From contig NZ_CP176395.1 of assembly GCF_046244365.1 (NCBI RefSeq), forward strand, positions 3,596,001 through 3,660,000: 64,000 bases of DNA, given 5' to 3'. Every line of letters begins with the position of its first letter. Position 1 is the stretch's first letter. The notes beneath the pieces are model-generated. The model was not told the DNA's origin and did no database searches. It worked only from the letters and a program-made list of their open reading frames with translations. This DNA comes from Paenibacillus_V sp046244365. Its GTDB lineage: Bacteria; Bacillota; Bacilli; Paenibacillales; NBRC-103111. A program made the position numbers and the translations under genes. Below are positions 47,522 through 57,104 of the stretch, one piece after another.

Positions 47522-49849
47522 TTGAAGCTGCCATCCGTCCGTTTCAAAAGCGTCTATGCCAAGCTTTTTCTATCCTACGCCGCGTTGCTGTTAGTGACGA
47601 CGGTCGCAGTCGGCGCAACTTCTTACCTCTTTTTTACTTCGAGCTTGAATGATGAGGTGGAGAAGGTTCACTCCCGCATGCTGACCCATACGAGCGAACA
47701 GCTGCAGGTGAACCTGCTGGAGAAAGCCGAAAAAATATTCGCGGATTTGGCGACGAACGCGGATGTGCATTATTTGTTCGACAATCCGGTGGCGGGGAAT
47801 CACGCGAGGGTGGGAGAAATTCTTCAATATTTACGGGCGATGGTTGCGCTGAATCCGAACCAGGTGGAGTCGGTCTCCGTTTATTACCGCGGAAGCAACG
47901 CGATCATTTCCTCGAACCACGGACTTGCGCTCCTGGACAGCTTGCCCGATAAAGTCACGGTCAGCACGGACTGGATCGAACGAATGAACCGTGCGGATAC
48001 GGGATCGATATGGCTCGAAACGCGCAAGGTGCCGGTCAGCACGACCTCGGACACTTTCGCCGCCGATGTCGTCTCGTATGTAGGCGGCTATCCTTACTAT
48101 TCCATGGGGATGAAGGCGAAGGGCTTCATCTCCGTTAACTTGAAAGCGGAAGCTTTCTATCAGATGATCCGGTCCACGGACCAAACGGATAGAGGGCAGC
48201 TGTGGATCATGAGCGAGTCCGGGCGAATCATTTCGATGGGAAATCCGGAGGCGGAAATCGGCACGGATGAGGGAATGAGGCTGCTGGCGAACATGCGGGG
48301 CAGCGAGAAGGGGGAGTTTTCGGATTGGATCGGGGGCGTATCCGCGCTGGTCTCCTATACGAAAATACCGACTACGGACTGGCTGCTCGTTCAGGCGACA
48401 CCGACGGACGAGTATAACCGCAAGGCGGCTGCGATCCAAAGAACACTTGTTTTCGTCTGTCTGGCTGCGATCGGGCTCGGTCTTATTTTTTCCAGAGTGC
48501 TGACCTCAAGTATGTATATGCCTTTAAAAGCGCTACTACATACGGTCAAAAGCCTGTTCAACACGTCTTTCCCGGCCTCGCCGGGCAAGCATGAGAACGA
48601 GTACAAGCAGATCGACGACTTTGTGGCCAACCTTTCGGTGAAAATGAGCGGTCTGGAAGCGACGGTATCCGAAAACATTCCGATCATCCGGCATAACCTC
48701 GTCTTCGGGTTGCTGAACCGAACCATCACGCAGGAAGCGGAGCTGTCGGACCGTCTGCGTTTTCTCGGGCTGGACTGGACGGAGCCGTTCTATTCCGTGC
48801 TGCTGGTAAGGATCGACGAACGCGACATGAGCGCGCTCAGCGAAGAAAACCGGCAGGTTGTCGTCTATAACCTTATACGCGAGCTGGAACAGATGCGAAC
48901 GGGCGATATTTCCTTCTCGGCCATTTCTTCCTCCGCAACCGATATTTCGGCGATCGTCAACTGCCGGATCCAAGAGGACGAGCTGCTGCGCGGTATCGCG
49001 GAACGGCTTTCCGCGTTCGGATGCGAGCAGTTCCGGGTCAGGCTGGCCGCTTCATCGGGCGGCTGGGTGGTCGGACCTCTCCGTCTGTATCTTTCCTGCC
49101 GGGAGGCGCAAGACACGATCGAGCAGCGGTTTTTTCGCCCGGATACGGTGTTTTTCGCGCATGCGGATTACGGGATCAAAGGAACGGCGCACGAGGAAAT
49201 ACCGGAAGCGATGCAAGCGGCGTTTACGGAAGCGCTCAAGGGACGGGATCTCTCCGTTCTGAAGGAAACGTTGTCGGATTTCGTCCGTCATCTGGAAGCG
49301 GGAAGATTTACCGCAGAATACGGTCACGAGAAATGGAAGCAGTGGGTCGGACTGTACCGGCAATATATCAAAGACATGCATCTGAAGTCGAGTGAAGTGA
49401 TCGGCGAGCGGCTTATGGAGCAATTTCAGACGATCGCCGACATTCGCGAGTTCGAGGCGTGGCTGCTGGAGGCGGCGGAGCAGACGTTCCGGTTCGTGGA
49501 GGAACGAAGCCGCAATAAATCGGGGGAATCGATCGGCGAGATCAAACGTTACGTCGAGGAGCATCTGGCGGAGGATCTCAGCTTGCAGATCGTGGCGGAA
49601 CGCGTGAGCCTGCATCCGAGGTATGTCAGCCAGCTGTTCAAAGAAGAAACGGGCGTCAATTTTGTCGATTACGTCAACAAGCGGCGCATTGAGGCGGCGG
49701 CGCAGCTGATCAAGACAACCGATCTGAACGTGGAGCAAATCGCAAACCGCGTCGGCTTCAACACGCCGGCTTATTTCATCAAGAAGTTCAAGGAAGTTTA
49801 CGGGGTTACGCCGAAGGCTTACAAATTCAACTATACGACAAATCAATAG
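47522..49849 (+). CDS. Membrane-bound AraC-family sensor-regulator (YesN/YtdP-like)
   Basis: A 775-residue regulator. The first membrane helix is KLFLSYAALLLVTTVAVGAT (residues about 14-34). An extracellular sensor follows, then a second helix (VFVCLAAIGLGLIFSRV, near 295-312), a cytosolic middle domain, and a C-terminal AraC DNA-binding domain (LQIVAERVSLHPRYVSQLFK and VEQIANRVGFNTPAYFIKKF). It probably senses extracellular carbohydrate and controls the permease/lipoprotein genes downstream. The TTG after GAGAGGGGG gives a natural N-terminus. A TTG 20 codons upstream is less likely. A terminator follows. Confidence 0.87.
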   Translation: MKLPSVRFKSVYAKLFLSYAALLLVTTVAVGATSYLFFTSSLNDEVEKVHSRMLTHTSEQLQVNLLEKAEKIFADLATNADVHYLFDNPVAGNHARVGEILQYLRAMVALNPNQVESVSVYYRGSNAIISSNHGLALLDSLPDKVTVSTDWIERMNRADTGSIWLETRKVPVSTTSDTFAADVVSYVGGYPYYSMGMKAKGFISVNLKAEAFYQMIRSTDQTDRGQLWIMSESGRIISMGNPEAEIGTDEGMRLLANMRGSEKGEFSDWIGGVSALVSYTKIPTTDWLLVQATPTDEYNRKAAAIQRTLVFVCLAAIGLGLIFSRVLTSSMYMPLKALLHTVKSLFNTSFPASPGKHENEYKQIDDFVANLSVKMSGLEATVSENIPIIRHNLVFGLLNRTITQEAELSDRLRFLGLDWTEPFYSVLLVRIDERDMSALSEENRQVVVYNLIRELEQMRTGDISFSAISSSATDISAIVNCRIQEDELLRGIAERLSAFGCEQFRVRLAASSGGWVVGPLRLYLSCREAQDTIEQRFFRPDTVFFAHADYGIKGTAHEEIPEAMQAAFTEALKGRDLSVLKETLSDFVRHLEAGRFTAEYGHEKWKQWVGLYRQYIKDMHLKSSEVIGERLMEQFQTIADIREFEAWLLEAAEQTFRFVEERSRNKSGESIGEIKRYVEEHLAEDLSLQIVAERVSLHPRYVSQLFKEETGVNFVDYVNKRRIEAAAQLIKTTDLNVEQIANRVGFNTPAYFIKKFKEVYGVTPKAYKFNYTTNQ

Positions 49850-49860
49850 GACAGCGCAGG

Positions 49861-49916
49861 AACGTGTCCGGAGAAGCTCGATCCGCTTGGATCGCTTTCC
49901 CGTGCACGTTTTTTTC
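49861..49916 (+). terminator. Intrinsic terminator after the sensor-regulator gene
   Basis: ACGTG and CACGT ends enclose an inner GATCC/GGATC stem, followed by seven T residues. Confidence 0.65.
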
Positions 49917-50199
49917 GAATCGGGGGGTTCGTGCTGGGGGCAGGCCGATGCCAACGTCCGCGAGCCATAAGCCGATTGCCCGGCCCCGTTCTATAATCTG
50001 ACGAATGATGTACCGCCAAAAACGGGGCAATCTGAAAGTTGTTCTATAATCTGATCTATTTGTTATTGTTGCTCGGCGCCGTTATCCGCTATGTTTGGGG
50101 AGCCGGACGACATGACGGGGAAAGCGGATGGCGGACGCAGAAAACGAGTGAATGACGGATACCAACAGAGAAACCGAAATCAGAAAGGAGCGCCAGCTT
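49917..50199. other. Intergenic region before the sugar-uptake operon
   Basis: No gene is seen. TTCTATAATCTGA occurs twice (49990-50002 and 50042-50054), each copy containing TATAAT, and may hold promoter or operator elements for the permease genes. Confidence 0.4.
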
Positions 50200-51168
50200 A
50201 TGAATCGTCCCCTTGCTTCGAAAACGCTTCCGGGCCGAGGCAATCCGATCGGAAACAGCAGATTGATCCGATCGTTCCGCGGCTACTGGAAGTACAAATA
50301 TTTAACGCTGCTCTTCCTCCCTGCGGCGGTCTATTATTTTATCTTCCATTACATGCCGATATACGGCATCCTGATCGCCTTCAAAAACTACAAATTCAGC
50401 CAGGGCATCCTAGGGAGCGCGTGGGTCGGCTTCGATCATTTTCGCGAACTGTTCGCGCTGGGCAGCTTTTGGCAGGTGTTTCGCAATACGCTGATCATCA
50501 GCTTCTTTAAACTCATATTCGGGTTCCCCGCGCCGATTGTGTTCGCGCTTTTGCTTAACGAAATTCGCGTTGCGTTTTTTAAGAAAACGGTGCAAACGAT
50601 CAGCTATTTCCCGCATTTTCTGTCATGGGTCGTGCTAGGCGGTCTTGCGATTCAATTTCTGTCCCCGTCGATCGGTCCGATCAATATCGTGCTGCAGGCG
50701 CTCGGCTTTAAACCGATTTATTTTCTCGGCAGTCCCGAATGGTTCCGTTCCGTCCTGGTCATCACCGACATCTGGAAGGAGCTCGGCTGGGGGACGATCG
50801 TTTATCTGGCCGCGATTACGGGGGTCAACCCGGAGCTGCACGAAGCGGCTACCGTGGACGGGGCCAACCGGTATCACCGCATCCGCTATGTGACGTTGCC
50901 TGCAATGGCGCCTGTCATTACCATCATGCTCATCTTCGCGATAGGACGATTGATCAACGACGACTTCGACCAAGTGTTCAACCTGTACAACGCCGCGGTC
51001 ATGGAAGTGGGCGATGTGCTCAGCACTTATACGTACAGAGTCGGTCTTGTGAACATGCAGTACAGCTTCTCGACCGCCGTCGGGCTGTTCAAAAACATCA
51101 TCGCTTTCGCGCTTGTCTTAGGCGCCAATGCGCTTGCGAAGAAATTCAACGAATACGGCTTATGGTAA
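50200..51168 (+). CDS. LplB-type polysaccharide ABC transporter permease
   Basis: A 322-residue permease with six helices (YLTLLFLPAAVYYFIFHYMP near the start, PHFLSWVVLGGLAIQFL). The EAA loop EAATVDGANRYHRIRYVTLP contacts a shared MsmX-type ATPase encoded elsewhere. AAAGGAG precedes the ATG chosen. It forms the membrane channel with the next gene product and imports an oligosaccharide captured by the lipoprotein. It resembles the decayed permease at 44023. Confidence 0.9.
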   Translation: MNRPLASKTLPGRGNPIGNSRLIRSFRGYWKYKYLTLLFLPAAVYYFIFHYMPIYGILIAFKNYKFSQGILGSAWVGFDHFRELFALGSFWQVFRNTLIISFFKLIFGFPAPIVFALLLNEIRVAFFKKTVQTISYFPHFLSWVVLGGLAIQFLSPSIGPINIVLQALGFKPIYFLGSPEWFRSVLVITDIWKELGWGTIVYLAAITGVNPELHEAATVDGANRYHRIRYVTLPAMAPVITIMLIFAIGRLINDDFDQVFNLYNAAVMEVGDVLSTYTYRVGLVNMQYSFSTAVGLFKNIIAFALVLGANALAKKFNEYGLW

Positions 51169-51195
51169 GCCGCACAGGGAAAGGTGGGGTCTGCC

Positions 51196-52065
51196 ATGAT
51201 CGATAAAAAGACGAATCTGTTCGATGTGCTCAATACGATTTTCATGATAGCGTTATGCTTGACGACCGTTTATCCGTTCCTGTACCTGTTGTCGCTCTCG
51301 TTCAGCACGGGGGATATCAAGCTCACCAACATTAATCTCATTCCGCCGAAGGTGACATGGGCCAACTACGATAAGGTGCTCACGAACGACTTCATATTAA
51401 GCGGCTTCATCAACACGGTAACGCGGACCGTACTCGGAACGGCGCTATCGATATGCGCGACCGTATTCGCGGCGTATCCGCTGGCGAAGCGATATTTTCC
51501 GCACCGCACGTTCTGGACCGCGTTCATCGTCTTTACGATGTTCTTCAGCGGCGGGCTGATTCCAAGCTACTTGCTCGTCAAAAGCTTGGGTCTCATGAAC
51601 AGCATTTGGGCTCTTGTGCTGCCCGGCATGATCAGCGCGTTTTCGCTCATCATCGCCCGCAATTTCTTTATGGCGCTGCCGGAAAGCTTGGAGGAATCGG
51701 CCAAAATCGACGGCGCCAACGAGATCGTCATTTTGTTCAAAATCATCATTCCGATTTCGATGCCGATTATCGCGACGCTTTCGCTCTGGATGGCCGTATC
51801 GCACTGGAACGCATGGTTCGACAGCCTGATCTATATGACCGATTCGCATAAGCAAGTGCTTCAGGTCGTCATGCGAAGAATCGTGCTGCTGGGCTCGAAG
51901 GATGTCATGGACGTCAACTCCTTCGACGATCCGCTCCTTGTCGCGAATCCCGAAACGATCAAAGCGGCGACGATTATGGTTACCGTGATCCCGATTGTCC
52001 TGGTATATCCGTTCCTGCAAAAATATTTCGTCAAAGGCGTTCTCGTCGGCTCCTTAAAAGGCTGA
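51196..52065 (+). CDS. YtcP-type carbohydrate ABC transporter permease
   Basis: A 289-residue permease with six helices (FMIALCLTTVYPFLYLLSLS, TLSLWMAVSHWNAWFDSLIY). The EAA loop EESAKIDGANEIVILFKIII is present and the conserved C-terminus reads FLQKYFVKGVLVGSLKG. The ATG eight bases after AAAGGTGG is chosen. It lies 27 bases after the first permease gene, in the same operon. Confidence 0.9.
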   Translation: MIDKKTNLFDVLNTIFMIALCLTTVYPFLYLLSLSFSTGDIKLTNINLIPPKVTWANYDKVLTNDFILSGFINTVTRTVLGTALSICATVFAAYPLAKRYFPHRTFWTAFIVFTMFFSGGLIPSYLLVKSLGLMNSIWALVLPGMISAFSLIIARNFFMALPESLEESAKIDGANEIVILFKIIIPISMPIIATLSLWMAVSHWNAWFDSLIYMTDSHKQVLQVVMRRIVLLGSKDVMDVNSFDDPLLVANPETIKAATIMVTVIPIVLVYPFLQKYFVKGVLVGSLKG

Positions 52066-52157
52066 TTTCATGAGGGTGTAGCATGGACCGAGCCCGGGTC
52101 GGTTCCACGTTGACCATATAGAAGTGCTGTGATTCGAAATAATGGGAGGTCTTCCTA

Positions 52158-53747
52158 ATGAAAAAGTTCCAAAACAAACGTGCGTTGGCCGCGATAGTGG
52201 CATCGCTCATGCTGGCTTCCGTCGCCGCAGGCTGCTCGTCGTCGAAAGAAGAGAAAGAAACGGGCGGTACGAAGGACGGCGGGGCGCAATCGAATAAGCA
52301 GGTTTCGATTTCTTGGGTATCGGGTCAGTCGACGCCGGTTGACGCGAACGCCAAGATGATTAAATATTGGAATGAAAAATTGAACGTCAAGCTGGACATC
52401 TGGAATGTCGAATCGAATAACTTCGCCGAAGCGATGAACCTGAAATTCGCATCCGGCGAAATCCCGGACCGTATGGTCGTCAACGGCTTCGCCATGCTGC
52501 AAAAATACGTAGACCAGGATCTGCTTGCGGAAATCCCGCTCGAGATGCTGAAGAAGCATGCGCCGAACGTTTATGCCAAAACGGAGAAGGAAATGCCGAA
52601 CGCATTCGAATACGCCAAAATCAGCGGCAAAATTTACGGCATTCCGAAGCTCGTCATGTACGACCGCTTCCGTGCTCCGGTCGTCTGGCGCGGCGATTGG
52701 CTGAAAAACGTCGGCATCGCGAAAACGCCGGAAACGCTGGAGGAGTTCGAGCAGGCGATCTACAAGCTGGCGAACGGAGACCCGGACAAAAACGGTAAAA
52801 AAGATACGTACGGCTTCTCGGCTTCCTCGCTGCCGATGGTATACGGGGCGTTCGGCTATCTGCCGGACCGCTGGACCGAGAAGGACGGAAAGCTCGTTTA
52901 CGGCGCGGTGCAGCCGGAAATCAAAGAGGCGCTTACGCTGCTTAACAAATGGTACAAGGACGGCGTTATCGATCCGGAATTCATTACCGGCGAGAACAAC
53001 GGGGGATATTGGGCGCTTTCGCACGCGTTCATCAACGGTAGAATCGGCTTAACCGGACTAGGCGTATTCTATCACTGGAAGCCGCTTCTGTTCGAAGGCG
53101 ATACCGCTTCGCATGACTACGTGGAGATGAAAAAGGTGAACGCAGCCGCGGCCGACGCAATGGCATACGGCATGCCGCCTAAGGGTCCGACCGGCAAGAT
53201 GGGCGCTCCGCAAGGCTCTTTGCTGAACGGCAACTTCATCTCGCTCGGCAAGCAGTTGGAGAAGAACCCCGAGAAGATGGCCAAAGTGCTGGAGGTGATC
53301 GATACGATCAGCGCTTCGTCCTACGAAAATTACGTTACGGCGATGTTCGGAATCGAAGGCGAGGATTGGACGTTCAACCAAGATAAAGCGCCGGTGCTCA
53401 AGAACAATCAGACGACGCAGGATCTCGAGAAAATGGGCGCCAACAACGTTATGGAATCGCTGGAGCTGCCCGAGTTCTCCTCCGTCTCGATGTCCAAGCG
53501 GAACCAATGGGCGGCCGCCAACGGCTTCGAGAAGGGCGGCATCCGCAATCAGCTGCTGACCGCGCTGCCTTCTCAGTCGAAATACCAAGCGGAACTGCAA
53601 AAGCTCCAGGATCAGACATTCATCTCGATCATCGCCGGCGATAAGCCGATTTCCGAATTCGACGAATTCGTGAAAAAGTGGAGAAGCGGCGGCGGCGAGC
53701 AGATGGAGAAAGAAGCGAACGAATGGTTCTCGAAGCTGAAAAAATAG
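52158..53747 (+). CDS. Extracellular sugar-binding lipoprotein (LplA-like)
   Basis: A 529-residue family 1 solute-binding protein. The signal peptide MKKFQNKRALAAIVASLMLA ends at lipobox AAGC. The mature protein has the usual linker (SSSKEEKETGGTKDGG) and calcium-site-like NGDPDKNGKKDTYGFS. It captures an oligosaccharide on the cell surface for the two permeases upstream. GGGAGG precedes the ATG. It is the last transporter gene of the operon. Confidence 0.9.
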   Translation: MKKFQNKRALAAIVASLMLASVAAGCSSSKEEKETGGTKDGGAQSNKQVSISWVSGQSTPVDANAKMIKYWNEKLNVKLDIWNVESNNFAEAMNLKFASGEIPDRMVVNGFAMLQKYVDQDLLAEIPLEMLKKHAPNVYAKTEKEMPNAFEYAKISGKIYGIPKLVMYDRFRAPVVWRGDWLKNVGIAKTPETLEEFEQAIYKLANGDPDKNGKKDTYGFSASSLPMVYGAFGYLPDRWTEKDGKLVYGAVQPEIKEALTLLNKWYKDGVIDPEFITGENNGGYWALSHAFINGRIGLTGLGVFYHWKPLLFEGDTASHDYVEMKKVNAAAADAMAYGMPPKGPTGKMGAPQGSLLNGNFISLGKQLEKNPEKMAKVLEVIDTISASSYENYVTAMFGIEGEDWTFNQDKAPVLKNNQTTQDLEKMGANNVMESLELPEFSSVSMSKRNQWAAANGFEKGGIRNQLLTALPSQSKYQAELQKLQDQTFISIIAGDKPISEFDEFVKKWRSGGGEQMEKEANEWFSKLKK

Positions 53748-53869
53748 CCGCGAAATGATAGGCTATAGCTATGCGGGAGTATCCGGAGGGGTTGCAAATG
53801 CTGCTCCGAGGGATACTCTCTTCTAACTTTGCCGGCTTCCGGCCGGTACTGCGTCAGGAGAGGATACGT

Positions 53870-55027
53870 ATGACAATCAAAGTAGGCATTGCCGGAGCAA
53901 GAGGGCTGAGCAACATCGATGGCTTTCGGGCGATTCCGGATGTGGAGGTCGTCGCGCTTTGCGATTTGCACGAAGGGCTTCTGAAAGAGCAGGCGGAGAA
54001 GTATCGCATCCCCCGCACCTACCGGATCTATGAAGACATGCTGGAGTCGGAGCTTGATGCCGTCGTCATTTCCACGCCGATGCAGCTTCACTTTCAGCAG
54101 ACGGTTCAGGCACTGGAGGCGGGTAAGCATGTCATGTGCGAGGTCACCGCAGGCGTCGCGATGGATGAGCTGTGGTGGCTGAAGGAAGCGGCGGAGCGCA
54201 GCGGCAAAGTATATATGATGGCCGAAAACTACTGCTATATTCCCCAAAATCAGCTCCTTGCGAACATGGTACGCAAAGGGCTGTTCGGCGACGTTTACTT
54301 TGCGGAAGGGGAATATCTGCACGACATCAAACATCTGGCAAGCGGCTATAACCGGCGCGTGCCGGGCGACCAGGCGGCAGCGGGCAAGACGTCCTGGCGG
54401 AACTACTGGCAGCTGGGCAAACGCGGCACTTTCTATCCGACGCACAGTCTCGGCCCGGTCATGCAGTGGTTCCCGGGGGACCGGATCGTATCGGTATCCA
54501 GCTTCGGCACCGGCCGGCATACCGCACCGCATTTCCGCCAGGAGGATACGTCCGTTACGCTTTGCCGGCTGGAGAGCGGTAAGCTGATCAAGCTGAGGGT
54601 CGACTGCATTTCGAACCGGCCGGAGAACGGCGCTTACTACACGCTGCAAGGGACGAAGGGCTGCTACGAGGCGCCGAGAGGGCTTGGGGATCAGCATAAA
54701 ATATATGTAAAGACGGACGGCGAGCATCATGACCAAGCGGCGTGGCGTCCGCTTACGGATTTTGACGAGCATTTGCCGGAGCGATACCGGAACGCAACGG
54801 AAGCGCAGCGAAACGCCGGTCATTTCGGCGGCGACTTCTTCATCGTGCAGGACTTTGTCGACGCGATCCGAAACGGCTCGAAGCCGCCGATCGACGTGTA
54901 CGACGCTTGCGAGTGGACCGCAGTCGCGCTCCTGTCGGAGCTGTCGATCACGAACGGAGGAAGGCCGATGGAGATGCCGGACTTCCGGAAGACGAGTTCG
55001 TATAAGGATCAAATCATTAAGCTGTGA
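53870..55027 (+). CDS. Gfo/Idh/MocA-family oxidoreductase
   Basis: A 385-residue NAD(P)-dependent sugar or inositol dehydrogenase-like protein. The Rossmann start is IKVGIAGARGLSNIDGFRAI. The family EKP motif position reads HVMCEVTAGVAMDE, where Glu is kept but the typical Lys-Pro is replaced, so the activity may be unusual. The second domain holds VYFAEGEYLHDIKHL. AGGAGAGG precedes the ATG. It follows the lipoprotein gene and may process the imported sugar. A bidirectional terminator follows. Confidence 0.85.
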   Translation: MTIKVGIAGARGLSNIDGFRAIPDVEVVALCDLHEGLLKEQAEKYRIPRTYRIYEDMLESELDAVVISTPMQLHFQQTVQALEAGKHVMCEVTAGVAMDELWWLKEAAERSGKVYMMAENYCYIPQNQLLANMVRKGLFGDVYFAEGEYLHDIKHLASGYNRRVPGDQAAAGKTSWRNYWQLGKRGTFYPTHSLGPVMQWFPGDRIVSVSSFGTGRHTAPHFRQEDTSVTLCRLESGKLIKLRVDCISNRPENGAYYTLQGTKGCYEAPRGLGDQHKIYVKTDGEHHDQAAWRPLTDFDEHLPERYRNATEAQRNAGHFGGDFFIVQDFVDAIRNGSKPPIDVYDACEWTAVALLSELSITNGGRPMEMPDFRKTSSYKDQIIKL

Positions 55028-55076
55028 TAGGGAACAAAGCGGCGAATGAAGTTTCGTCTGATTGTTCGATCCATAA

Positions 55077-55121
55077 AATAAACCTCCGAACCCGTTACTG
55101 GAGCGGGCGCGGAGGTTTATT
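55077..55121. terminator. Bidirectional intrinsic terminator
   Basis: AATAAACCTCCG and CGGAGGTTTATT are 12-bp perfect arms with an inner CCG/CGG pair, between the convergent dehydrogenase and aspA genes. Confidence 0.75.
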
Positions 55122-55138
55122 GGCCGTTCGGCGATCGG

Positions 55139-56566
55139 CTAGTCGCGCTGCAGCAGCGACGCGCCGGCGATTCCCGGGTTTGTCATTTCGTACGGATCGA
55201 GGATGAGATTAAGCTCTTCTTCGCTCAGCACGTTATATTTCAGACAGAGATCGCGTACCGGCTGTCCCGTTTCGATCGCTTCTCGGGCGATCCGGGCGAC
55301 AACCTCGTAACCGAGATGCGGGTTGAGCGCGGTAATGACGCCGACGCTCTTCTCTACATATTCCCGGCAGCGGTCCACATTCGCTTCGATACCGTCCAGG
55401 CAGTGGGTGCGGAAGACGCGGAACGCTTCGTTCATCATGCTGAGCGACTGCAGCAGATTGAATACAAGCACGGGCTCCATGACGTTCAGCTCAAGCTGGC
55501 CGGCCTCGGAAGCGAGGCAAATCGTATGATCGTTTCCGATGACCTGGAATGCGACTTGATTGACGACTTCGCACATGACCGGGTTAACCTTGCCCGGCAT
55601 GATCGAAGAACCGGGCTGGCGCGACGGCAGGCGAATTTCTCCGAAGCCTGCGCGAGGGCCCGATGCGAGCAACCGCAAATCGTTGGCGATTTTGGACAGG
55701 TTGATCATGCATACCTTGAGCGCGGCGGAAACCTCCGTATACGCGTCCGTGTTTTGCGTCGCATCGACGAGATGCTCGGCGCCCTGAAGCGGCATTCCGC
55801 TATACTCGGCGAGCAGTTGAACTACGCGCTCGATGTAACGCGGATCGGCATTCAAGCCTGTGCCAACCGCCGTCGCGCCCATATTCACTTCGTACAGATG
55901 CTCGCGCGTAGCCGAAATCCGCTTAATATCGCGGGCGAATACGCGGCTGTAGGCATCGAATTCTTGTCCGAGCCGGATCGGCACGCCGTCCTGCAGATGG
56001 GTGCGTCCCATTTTGATGACGCCGTCGAATTCCACCGCTTTCTTTTTGAAGCTTTCGTGCAGGTCCTCCATCGTGTCGAGCAGCTTGCCGAGCAGCGACA
56101 GCGCCGCGATGTGGATAGCGGTCGGAAACGCGTCGTTCGTGGATTGCGCCATATTGACGTGCGAGTTCGGGCTAACCTTGAAATAGTCGCCTTTGTTGCC
56201 GCCTAGAAGCTCGATCGCCCGGTTCGCGATGACTTCGTTCGCATTCATATTGATCGAGGTGCCGGCCCCCCCTTGAATCGGGTCGACGATAAACTGGTCA
56301 TGCCACTTGCCGTTCATGATTTCTTCAGCCGCTTGTACGATCGGTTCGCCGATCTGCGGGTTTAGCTGTCTGATTTCCATATTGGCTTGAGCGGCGGCCT
56401 TCTTGACGGTCGCGATCGCCACAATAAGCTCGCGGTGGATTCTGTAGCCGGTAATCGGGAAATTTTCTACTGCGCGAAGCGTCTGAATACCGTAGTATGC
56501 GTCGATCGGCACTTCCTTCTCACCAAGAAAATCTTTTTCGATGCGAGCTGCTTGTGCGGTTGTCAT
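55139..56566 (-). CDS. aspA: Aspartate ammonia-lyase (aspartase)
   Basis: A 475-residue enzyme of the aspartase/fumarase superfamily converting L-aspartate to fumarate and ammonia. The signature GSSIMPGKVN with catalytic Ser, VNMAQSTNDAFPTAIHI, GRTHLQDGVPIRLGQE and the QGGAGTSINMNANEVIANRA segment are all present. It resembles aspartases more than fumarases in the N-terminal YYGIQTLRAVENFPITGY. GGAGGAG precedes the ATG. No ansA or aspartate transporter is adjacent, so it appears monocistronic. Confidence 0.92.
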   Translation of the reverse strand: MTTAQAARIEKDFLGEKEVPIDAYYGIQTLRAVENFPITGYRIHRELIVAIATVKKAAAQANMEIRQLNPQIGEPIVQAAEEIMNGKWHDQFIVDPIQGGAGTSINMNANEVIANRAIELLGGNKGDYFKVSPNSHVNMAQSTNDAFPTAIHIAALSLLGKLLDTMEDLHESFKKKAVEFDGVIKMGRTHLQDGVPIRLGQEFDAYSRVFARDIKRISATREHLYEVNMGATAVGTGLNADPRYIERVVQLLAEYSGMPLQGAEHLVDATQNTDAYTEVSAALKVCMINLSKIANDLRLLASGPRAGFGEIRLPSRQPGSSIMPGKVNPVMCEVVNQVAFQVIGNDHTICLASEAGQLELNVMEPVLVFNLLQSLSMMNEAFRVFRTHCLDGIEANVDRCREYVEKSVGVITALNPHLGYEVVARIAREAIETGQPVRDLCLKYNVLSEEELNLILDPYEMTNPGIAGASLLQRD

Positions 56567-57104
56567 GATCGGTCTCCTCCGTTATCGGTGCGGCGCGGCG
56601 ATGCCGCTTCCGCTTTGTTGTCGTTCCGGATCGATTGCAACTGCGCGCGTCCCGCTAACCGCGGGCTCTCCGGTGAAAAGCTTGGAGGCTGGTCGGCGGA
56701 TGGACGGCGATCGAATCGTCAGAACGCCTGCGATACTTTGATAGTACCATAAAGTGCGAATGAAGCGTAATTCGAGCCAACATATGGAAAGTATAGCCGT
56801 ATGCGGACTACGTTAGCGCTTATACCTTATATGTTATATTTCATTGACGCTTCTGGCAAGATATATGTCGTACTACTTCATATCCTTCCATTCTATAATA
56901 TCATTCGATGTCGTTATTTTATACTAATTGTTGTCCTCATTTTTCAATAGAACAGCCGTTTTGGATGTGATAATATTTACGTTAGTCATTATTTTGCACT
57001 GATATGCCGGATTGTCGAATCAGCGGCTGCCTTTCCTGTAGTTCGCTGCATAGGACAAATCCATCGTAACGTTCTGAAGTCTAAATTCGAAGGAGAGATC
57101 ATGT
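56567..57104. other. AT-rich divergent intergenic region
   Basis: About 540 bases with no gene, strongly AT-rich from 56820 to 57000. TGTGATAAT at 56966-56974 is a possible extended -10 promoter for the rightward dehydrogenase gene. No clear promoter for aspA was found. Confidence 0.45.
56966..56974 (+). promoter_or_regulatory. Extended -10 box upstream of the second dehydrogenase
   Basis: TGTGATAAT combines a TGn extension with GATAAT, about 130 bases before the start codon. The -35 region is weak. Confidence 0.35.

Noticed and set aside
53612..55012. Open frame of about 466 codons opposite the Gfo/Idh gene
   Set aside because: Antisense shadow of a well-supported dehydrogenase, with atypical composition and no ribosome site.
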